From Ettlia oleoabundans (Eukaryota > Chlorophyta > Chlorophyceae > Chlamydomonadales): DNA of 23,520 bases. A program made the position numbers and the translations under genes. The notes under the pieces were generated by a model, which was given only the letters and a program-made list of their open reading frames with translations, was not told the DNA's origin and searched no databases. Below are positions 9,637-19,600 of this stretch, one piece after another. Every line of letters starts with the position of its first letter. The stretch's first letter is position 1. The stretch is taken from contig JAAMXP010000800.1 of the NCBI GenBank assembly GCA_019693395.1, positions 1 to 23,520 of the forward strand. The letters run 5' to 3'.

Positions 9637-12600
9637 ATGCGAGAGGCCATAAATGAGGAAAGGCGGGTTAACGAGGAGCTTGCAGCAGCGTGGCGTGCGG
9701 CCGCTGCAGATGCGTCGACCCTCGCTGCTACCCTGCTTCTTGATCCCAGCGGCGGCAGCGAGAGCGTGGCTGCCTGGCTGAATAGGAGGTTCACGGAGCT
9801 TGGCATCAAGTAAGCGGTATGCAGGCGACTAGGGTTAAATGCGGGATCAAACCTCTGCTGTCGCTGCTCCCTGGCTTGCGCTCTGTCCTCCAACTTGCGA
9901 GGTCAGTAGCCGCATGCGTCATTTCTGCCCCCCGCTCTCTTCACAGGCTGCCCTGCATCACAGTAGCCTACCAGGGCGTAACTGTGGAGACAGATGCAGC
10001 GGTAGGAGCGGCAGGTATTCCATCAGTCTCACGATGGCTCGGGCTGCATGCCCTGTTGTCTGGCCAATTGCTGCGGAGCAGCGGCGGAGCTGGTACCACG
10101 ACACTGCCAGTCCTGCGGGAGGTCAATGGGGTGCTGCACCCAGTAAGTGGAGCAGCAATGTGTGCAAGCGGCACCGTTGGTCTGGCTGTGTTGCTGTCGT
10201 TTTTGGCTGTCAAGCACCGCGTGCCGCGACACAAGCAACCTTCATTGCCACCCAACCACTCTCCTGTCGGCTGGGTGCTGGCTGGGTGCAGGGACGGCTG
10301 ACGCTGCTTCTGGGGCCGCCTGGAGCAGGGAAAAGCGTGCTGCTACAAACTCTTGCTGGGCAGCTGCAGCCCTCCAAAACCCTGCGGGTGGGTTGCCGCC
10401 GCGGGCGCCCTGCAGACTTTTCACTAAACTTACCAAACATTGATTTGCATGAGGCATGCCTCGTTGAGCTCTAGCCGGTTCTTGTGCCAGCTGCCTTTTG
10501 CATGCATGCCTTTTGGCTCATGCTCATATCATACGTGTGCAGATTAGTGGACGTATCACATACAACGGTTTGATCGGAGCAGAGTTTGATCTTCAGCGCA
10601 CTGCCTCTTATGTTGACCAGGTCAGCTGTTGGGACTGCCTGCCCGCCTGCTTCCCTGCCTGCTTGCCTGCCTGCTGTTGACCAAGGTCAAATCATGTCAC
10701 AACAGTGCCTGTTGTGTTTTGATTTGCCAAGCCGCCGACGGCCAGCACATTCCCTTCATTGCCGCTCCAGCAAGCTTTACCGTGCTGAGCCCACGGTACT
10801 GCCTTGGTGTACTGGCACTGCAGTACGACGTCCACCTACCGCTGCTGACTGTGCGAGAGACGCTCGCCTTTGCGTACGATGCGCTCTGGGCGTCAGGCAG
10901 TAAAAACGACCTGCACGCCGAGTTTGCGCAGGTCAGAAACCCTGCTGCTGACTTTGCTACACTCCTGCACATGTACTGCCGGCCATAACAACATTCCTAC
11001 ATATGCTGCCTTGCAACCTCGAAGCTTCGACAGCAATGTTGTCACGCTTTCCAAGCGCCTTTTGAACCAGCCTGCCAGCCCGCGATTTAGTTGTTTTGTT
11101 GCACCTGCTGTGTGTGTACATGCAGGTTTTGGCAGCGGAGGAGGCGGAGGTTGGTCCCCAGGTGTTGCCCAGGGAGCTGCAGCGGGAGGTACTGCGCCTT
11201 ATGGGCAGCAAGGACTTGATGGTGGAGTTCACGCTGCGCCTGCTGGGCCTGGACGGGTGTGCAGACACGGTGGTGGGAGACACGATGATCAGGTGGGTGA
11301 ATCAGTGTCAAACCCCGGCATTGGCTCCTGTTTATTATTACAAAAAGCTGTTGTAGGACTCAAAATCTGGCTGGGAAGGGCGCAGGCTAATGCTTCAAAT
11401 CCGGTGCCAGCCAGCTGGCAGCAAGTTGTTGTTGTGCATCAGCTCCTGCGACACACCCCCGGCGCCCTTCCATGTGCCCTTCAGGGGGATAAGCGGTGGG
11501 CAGAAGCGGCGGCTCACCTGCGGAGAGCTGCTTGTGGGAGGGCGGGAGTTGTTGCTGCTGGATGAGATTTCCACAGGTGAGCAGGGGCGGACAGGGTGGT
11601 TGGCAAAGGCGAGGAGTGGGGAGAAGGGCGCCTGATAGGCAGGAATGAGCCAGCATGCGGCAGCAGTCAGTTCCTTTCCAAGGTCAGGAAGGCAAGGAAG
11701 CGCTCCTTTATAGCCAGCTATACGGTCGACCAGCCGACCTGCCAGCCAGCCAGTAAATAGATCCAGCCCAGCATACACTCATCCTGCCATCGTTGAAGAT
11801 TGCTGGCCAGCCCACCACGTCCACCGATTGCTCTACGCAGCAAACCTGGTTTTGAACACAGCACATGCTTGTCATGCCTGACCTGGAGTGCCCATTCATA
11901 CACCCTCGCCAACTCCACTCCCTTTGCCCCTCTTCCCGTCTGCAGGCCTCGACTCGGCCACCACCTTCACTGTGGTGCGCTATCTGGGCATTCTCTCCCG
12001 CACCATGCGCGCAAACACGGTCATCAGCCTGCTGCAGCCCTCGGGCAATGTGATGGCGCTGTTTGATGACGTCATGCTTCTGGCAGAGGGGTGGGTGTTG
12101 CGAATAATGCATTACATGTTGCAGCTGACCGTGCAAAATTACGCCTGCCTGGGCTGCAGCTGGTGCTGGCAAACTCTCCTGTGTCGGGCTGTGCTGCTAC
12201 TGTCGCTGTTGATGGTTTGACTGGGATCCTATTCATGCAGTTATGCACATGCATTGTTGCCATGCTTGGGACTGCTGCAGGCGAATGTTATACCACGGGC
12301 CTGTCGATGCCGTGGTGCCTTTCTTCACAGCCCTGGGGTTTGCCTGCCCTTCACGCAAGGAGGTGCCGGCTTTTGTGCAACAGGTGACGTCGGCGGTTGG
12401 GCAGCGACAGCTGGCGCAGCCACGACTGCTGGCAAGGTCCCAAAACCAGGTGGGGTGCCAGGCATCTGGATGCTGAGGTGTTTGGCAAGTCTCAACTTTC
12501 TTCCCAACACATCAACAGTGTTCCTTTCACATGATGATGAAGGATGTGCCGTGCATGCAGCTTGCGCTCTTGGTGAGGTTTCCAAGTCCTGTAATGCCAT

Positions 12601-13553
12601 CTTCTCTGTATGAATGTTATATGAGTCAGCGTTTTGCATCGTAGCGGTGCGTGCAGGCGGGTTTGCTGGTGTTACTTGCGGATATAGAAGCAGCTTTCTG
12701 GAAAGCGGAGTCTGGCCCTGGTGCCAACATGCAGCAACTAGTGGCCAATGCACCAGGCCCTGAAGGCTATGCAGATGTGCCAAAGGTACAGCTGTATTGC
12801 CCTTGAGCCACCCCAAATGTCTGGTTTTAAAGCGGCTTCTGATAAAGGTTCTGTGATAGACTGTGGTAACAGCGGGGCTGCGTTTTGCTGACTTACCCGA
12901 ACATGTGCCCTTGCCTGTGTTGCCGCCTGTTGCCACCTGGTGTAGACCCTGGTGCACGAGGCTGATGTGTCGCCCTGGTGGACCTTCTTCTGCCTCTGTG
13001 CCCGCCGCCAGTTCATGCTGCTTGGCCGGGACGCAGAGTTGCTGCAGGGGCGGCTGTTCCAGGTGTGAGGTACATCTAGCTGTACACGAAGTGTCTTCTC
13101 CCAGTTTCATGGGTGCTGTGCAAGATGTCAGCAGCCGCCAGCTTTGACGAAGCTCTGCCTGAGGTGCTTTCTTCTGCCTGGATTCAGGTGGTGCTGGCGG
13201 GAGCTGTGGTGGGCACGCTTTTCCTGCAGGTGCGCATATGTGCTGAGATTTAGCTTCGGTCTGGTCGATCCCAGTAACTGTGTGACTAACTGACTGGCCC
13301 CGGACTTTCTTCTTCTTGCCTCCGTTGCCAACCAGAACTGCGTCGGAAAGCAGCAAGACTCTGCCTCGTGCTGCATCTACATTCCTCTGTTATGTCTCTA
13401 TCCCGGCTGCTGTGCCATTTTTGCCTTTCCTCGACAGATAGACGTCAGCCTGGACAATGCCATGAAATTTCTGGGAGTCAGCTTCACTTCAGGTGGGCCG
13501 CGCTGCGCCTTGACAGGACTGAGCTGTATGCAGTGTGTGTGCGTGTGTGTGCT

Positions 13554-13637
<84 letters not shown>

Positions 13638-16600
13638 CGCGCGGAGGGGGGGCGGGGGGGTACGGGGGGGCTTGTGGTAAGTTTATCTTGTTGTTCCCAG
13701 CCTCTAAAATCGAGTAAGCTTCCTAGAAGGGATTTCCTGCCTTGCCACCTCGCGTGATGTATCTGCCCATGTGCCTGCCTGCCTTCCTGCAGTCGCCATG
13801 CTGGCATTCATCTCGCTGCCGCTCACAGGCACCGCGTTTGCACAAAAGCAGTGAGTGTTTTGCCTTGACGTTTCAACTCTTCACATGCTGCTCTCAGCTT
13901 TGAGTGTTCCAACACAGTGCGACCGTTTTGGAGCTGGTTGCCTGCTCGCTGGGCTCGGTGGTGCAAGAACGTTCAACAAGCGGTGCCCGTTCCATTCCCT
14001 GTCAGTGCAGCACTTTCCTCAAACAACGTGCCTTGCGCTTCTTCCCACCGTCGTCTTATGGCGCCGCTTTTATTGCCCAGGAGATGCCAATAACACTGCT
14101 ATGCGCTCTTTTATTCTCCAGTACGTAACCGCTCTGCACTGTGGCTTTGTTGGGAGTGCCTTACTCGATCTTTCCTGTTGAAGCAGCTTCTAGGTCATGG
14201 TGTTGTGTTTCCGCCGAAGGCACTGACCAGCTGGTACTTGACGTTCTAAGCCCGGTTGGCTTCCTGTGACGATCCTGAGCTGGACTCGGCCATCACCCTT
14301 GTTTTATCTGCCCTGCAGTAATGGTATATTTCATTGCTGGCTATACCTACTCAGCTGGAGGCTTCTTCATGTACACAGCCCTTCTGCTTCTATCTGGCCT
14401 GGTGTTTGGTGCCCTGTTCATTTTGTTGGCAGCGTTGACCCCCACCCTTCAAGTGGCGGGAGGGCTTTGTGGTGCGCACGCAGCTGCTTCACCACCCAGA
14501 CTGCAAGCTTGCTTGCTTTCCACCCTCCTTGGTCCCTCAGCGCCCTGCCAAGCAGTGGCGAGAGCCTTGCTTCCACTTTAATCACTGGTCACCCAGTTGC
14601 TTGCGGCCTGTACGCCTCGCTTTTGCCACTTGCAGCGGTTATTTTATTGATGCTCATCCTCCTGTCAGGATTCAGCATTGTGCGTCAGAACGTTCCAGGG
14701 TGCGCTGCTGGGAATGCAGTTATTCTGAAGGTTGCTGCAGTCAGCTTTGGGCGCAGCTTGAAACCCAGCATTTGCACTGGTGCAGGCATCACAACAAACA
14801 TGTGTTTGTTGGCCTTCTCGCAGGTGGTGGATCTGGGGATTCTGGTGCAACCCAATGGCGTAAGCTTCCTGCTGCTCAATGCCATCTGCCATGCCTGCAC
14901 CCTTCGCCTGCTCGCAGCCTTGGAAATATGGCAGGCTTGGTTTTGCCGCCGTATTCCTGCCCGGCTGGAGCAGCGGCTAACTTGCTGTGTTGCTGTTGCG
15001 ATTTGCAGTTGGGCGTTCCGAGGCATCGCCACGAACGAGTTTCTGCGTCCACGCTGGAATTTTCCAGTTATGAAAGACGGCAGCATCATGCGGGCGGGGG
15101 ATGTGAGGCTTGCTGCAGGGCTGCTGCATAAAAATGCCACATTTACAGGAAAACCATTAGCTTACATACACAGCGTGCCCCTCGACCTTGCTTAGGTCGG
15201 TTACAGGAGCAGGCTGCCTGGAGATTCATGCCTGTTTCCACCGGCTTTGCATGTCAAGTTGGGCAGGTGGTTGAAAAAAGCTGACCAACTCCACCCAATG
15301 ACAACAGCGTGTCCCCCCTGTCTCCTGCAGGTTATACTGTCGAGCGTGGGGATGTACAGCGAGTACAAGTGGGTGTGGGGCGGCCTGGGCTTCCTGGCCG
15401 GCTGCTACCTGCTCCTTTTGGGCCTTGTCTGCGCCGGCTTTGCTCTTACGCCGGTAAGCCTGAGCTTGCTCGTCAGCTGCTGCGCTATAATGTTTGATCT
15501 GCGCGGTAAGCTTTGGAATGGGTCTTGCCTTGGTATCGTGCCAGCCTATCTCTTGTACAATCGCAAAATCCGGCCCTGGTTCAATGATTGCTGAAAAACG
15601 TGCATCACATCGCATGTTATGCGCCCGTTGTTACAATGTGGAACTGGCGGCTGCACTTGGCTGCTTGCAGAACCCCACCAAGGTCGCAACCGTGGCCGAG
15701 GCGGAATTGAAGGGCAGCAGCACAGCAGAGGCTGCGGAGACTGGCGACGCAGCGCCGTCCCGCAGCATTGGCTCCCAGATGAAGCTTGATGGTGCTGACG
15801 CGGCAGACGGGCATGGCACCGACGAAAAGCAGGCGCAGACAGCAGGCGTGTCAGCAATGCTCAACATCCCCTTCACTCCCATGACGTTGGTGTTTAAGTG
15901 AGACTGTTGCTTTTGTTGTGCTGTTTGCAAATACATGGCTGGTGGATGGCGGACAGAGGTTGGTTACGGAAGTTACGGAACCAGTAACTTCCTCCTGGTT
16001 ACGGGAGGAAGGGCAGCGCTGGACAGGTCGCTTGTCTTTGGTTGTGATGTGTCGACTTCTGTTTACAAAATCCTTGCACGATGAAGCAAGAAGAACCCTA
16101 AGTTTCTTCATGTCGCTGCCTGCTCCTGCAGGGAGATTAGCTACTACGTGAGGAAGCCAGCCTGGAGCAAAGCACCAGAGAGCAAGGCCCACCCCGGGAT
16201 GATCCAGCTGTTGCACGTGAGCGTCCGCTCCGATGAGCCACCCTAGGTTTCTAGTTGTTGCCGCAATCAGCTCATGTGCCGAACCAAAACAAGGCTTACT
16301 GCTGCTGCTGCTGCTTATGGTTTGCATTTGACTACTGCTGATGGTGATGGCTTGCATAAGAATGCGCATGCAGTTGTTGCAAATAGGCACGCTGGCATGA
16401 AGCTCATATTGAGCTTTGCACTTTCTGGCTGTGTGTTGGCGCGTTACAGAGCTTGAGCATGTTGAGCTTTGCACTTTCTGGCTGCGTGTTAGCATGTTGC
16501 AGAGCTTGAGCGGCATGGTGTCCCCCGGCCAGCTGACCTGCCTGATGGGCGCCAGCGGGGCTGGCAAAACCACACTGCTGGACGTCATCAGCGGGCGAAA

Positions 16601-19600
16601 GACACAGGGAGTCATTGAGGCGAGTAATTGCACATGCTGGGTTGCTTTTGACCCGACTGCTGATGTTGGTTTGAGCTACTGTTCATTCAAAGGCTGCTTC
16701 TGGCTTGCATGTGCTCCTTTGACAAGACTGCCACGCTACCTGCCCTTCTCACAAATAACGCCAGGCACGGAAGCTGCCTGTGTTTCCTCCCGTGGGTGCC
16801 TTTTGCAGGGAGAGATCCGGTTGAACGGTCACCCCAAGCAGGACCCTGTGTGGCGCCGGGTCAGCGCCTATGTGGAGCAGCAGGACATTCACACGGAAAC
16901 GGTGAGGATTTTAAGGGCATGCAAGTTGCTGATGCAGCAGCAGACTAATCGGCCGCGAGAAACAGGCAGGCATGTTGCAGAGGGAACTGAGGCACAGCCT
17001 GCAGTAGTAGCATTTTCCTGCAGCACCCAGCATGCTGGTCAGCCTTACATCTTGGCGTACGCACTGTCGCAAGCCTGCACTTGATGCAGGCCACGGTGCG
17101 AGAGGCGCTGCTGTTTAGTGCCCGCCTGCGGTTGCCCTCTCATGTCCACAGCGCCGAGATTGCCAGGTGGGCGCATCGCTGGCGCCAAGTGATCGCAGCA
17201 CAGCGCCCTCTATTCATCTGTTGTACTTCCAGGCGCATCTAGCATGCTGCTTGTCGCACCCTCAGGTTGCCATGCACTGCTGCTGGTCGCTGTTCTAAGC
17301 TGTGCCAATGCTGCAAAGCCCAGCTGCCGCCCTGTCAGTGTGTTGCAGCTATGTGGATGGGGTGCTGGAGTTGGTGGAACTTCACGGCCTGCGCAACAGC
17401 CTAGTGGGAGTAGGAGTTGGTGGCGGTTCCAACATAGGACTCTCGCTCGAGCAAGTGAGAGTGGCTGCTGGCAGGGCCGCCAGGTCTCCTACTTGTTGGT
17501 GGAGTGGTTGCCCTGATAGATCTAGAAAGAAAGCTTTGCCAGGTGCTGTTGATTGGCCAATGTTGGCAGCTTAGCGCATGCTCTGTATATGCCCTGCCGG
17601 CCTGTGCAGAGAAAGCGGCTGTCCATTGCGGTCGAACTCGTGGCTAGCCCGGCTATCATATTTATGGAGTGAGCGGACAGCTTATGGGTCATGCTGGAGA
17701 TGCATAACACTAGCACCGCTGCTGCTTCGCATGTGCCTCTCTCTAGTGCCATGTCAGCCACGTGCCAGCTGTCCACAGCTTTAAGTTTCAAAGATAAGTG
17801 TATTGCTGGTGCCTTGCTCTGTCATGCAGTGAGCCAACATCCGGGCTGGATGGTCACTCCGCGGATGTAGTGATGCGCGTCACTCGCTCGGTGGCCAACT
17901 TGCAACGCACTGTGTGCTGTACCATACATCAGGTAACAAATGCCCAGCAGGTCTGACTGGTGCTGCTAGAAGGTGCAGTCGGGCAGTAGGTGCGCTACTG
18001 GTGCATCCCGGCGGCTGGCTGGGGAATCAGCCAGGCAGCCTGGGTAATGCCATGGTCTTCTGCCCTCGCAGTTGTCTTGCTGCCGTAGTTTTAAGACTGA
18101 TGACCCGACCAGCCTCTAATCAAAGTTACAAGTGTGTCATCACTGAGCCTGTTACTCCCTCCTGTTCCCCCTTGCAAGTTTGAACCCCTCCTGGCCTCAA
18201 GTCAGCCCTCAGCGGAGATTTTCTACAACTTTGATGCCCTGGTGCTGCTGCAAACGGGAGGCCACATGATGTACTGTGGGCCCCTGGGTATGTAGCGGGC
18301 CACCCCGCCAGTCTCACCCAGTCGGTCGTGGCATAGCCAGCCAGCCAGAAGGACATCCTGCTGTCTGTGCCGGAAGCCAGAAGGAGCTAGCATGGTACAG
18401 CCTATTGGCAACGTAGAGTTACCAGCACTGACTACTTTGTAGCTGCTCACTCCTGCAATACATGCGGGCCAAACAACCGATAACCACTCAACGTGGCTGC
18501 TGTGCGCCGTGCGTCGTTTGGCCTTGCATGCAGGCCATGAATCGCGGGACCTTATTGCCTACTTCTCGTCGGCTGGTGTGCGGCCAATACAGGTGACAAC
18601 TGGGCTGCACCAGGGACGGGTACCTATTGCGTGAGCTGTCTGTGGGGTACAACTCACCAGAATATGCAACATGCATGCATTGGTGGGGGTGGGGGTGAGT
18701 GGGGCTCAAATACGTGATTTGCTGTTCTCGATCCGTCTCAGTTGCCCAACATAATCTTTCACACAAAACATGCCAGTGCAGCCAGGAGAGAATCCCGCCA
18801 ACTGGATGCTTGATGTTGCTGGCGGGTCGGCAGCAGGCGGGGGGGCCAACCAGGGCCCTGATTTTGTCCAACTTTACAGGGTAGGCGGTGGCTGGGTATC
18901 CCCAGTAGCGGGCAGGTGGCAGCGTGTTACATCTTCGTACCATTGCCTCCGTTCTAGCCGATTTCTAGCAACGAAGGGCCTCCGCAGGCTGTGGCCCATT
19001 GCCACCTGTTCCTATCGCCGCCTGCCGCAGGACAGCGAGCTCTTGGCTGGCAACATGAAGGCCATCGCCGCCGCTTGTGACCCGGTGGGCGAACCCCCCT
19101 CGGTACCAGGGGGCACCTACGCTGCTACCTACTGGCAGCAGCTGCGCGCCCTGCTGGGGCGCCAGGCTGTACGGTACTGGCGCCTGCCACAGGTGCGCTC
19201 CTAGGCATGCTGGCTCCCTTGGCTGCCTAGAACAGATTAATGATGTATGCGCTGGCACCTGATCTCTGCACGGCAGTTAGCCAACTGCGTTCGCCTCCTG
19301 GGGCGGGTTTAAACACACCGCCTTTTAACATGTGCCGCCGCTGCACCCTGCAGTACAATGGCATCCGCTTGGTTGTGTCGGTGGCGTTTGCCCTGGTGGT
19401 GGGCTCGCTGTACTATAACCAGGGCCAAATCCCTGCCACGGGCGGCAGCACTACCAACATCACAAATGTCATGGGTGCGCTGGCACAAGTGCCGCCGCAT
19501 TTCCCACCCTGTGGAAAGCAGCAGCGCAGCTGCACGGAATGCAAGGCAACCTGTGCACGGCACCTGGGGTGTGCTCTCCCCGTGTGCCACCTGTGTGCGG

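Noticed and set aside
12325..13356. Long minus-strand open frame of 343 codons
   Set aside because: It lies antisense to transporter exons 9-12 and their introns. It has no recognisable domain, and the plus strand carries conserved PDR sequence with consistent splice phases.
13462..13807. Open frames made of Cys-Val or Thr-His repeats on either strand
   Set aside because: These are translations of the GT/CA microsatellite, not proteins.
14266..15195. Plus-strand 309-codon open frame
   Set aside because: It reads through several introns. The conserved TMD1 segments ([20 protein letters not shown]) need splicing and fall in different frames.
16274..16460. Use of the upstream acceptor copy as the normal NBD2 exon start
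   Set aside because: It shifts the frame and hits a stop before the Walker A motif, whereas the second copy gives the conserved [16 protein letters not shown] sequence.
15851..16633. Minus-strand open frame of 260 codons
   Set aside because: Antisense to transporter exons 21-23, with low-complexity Ser runs created by intron repeats. No family resemblance.
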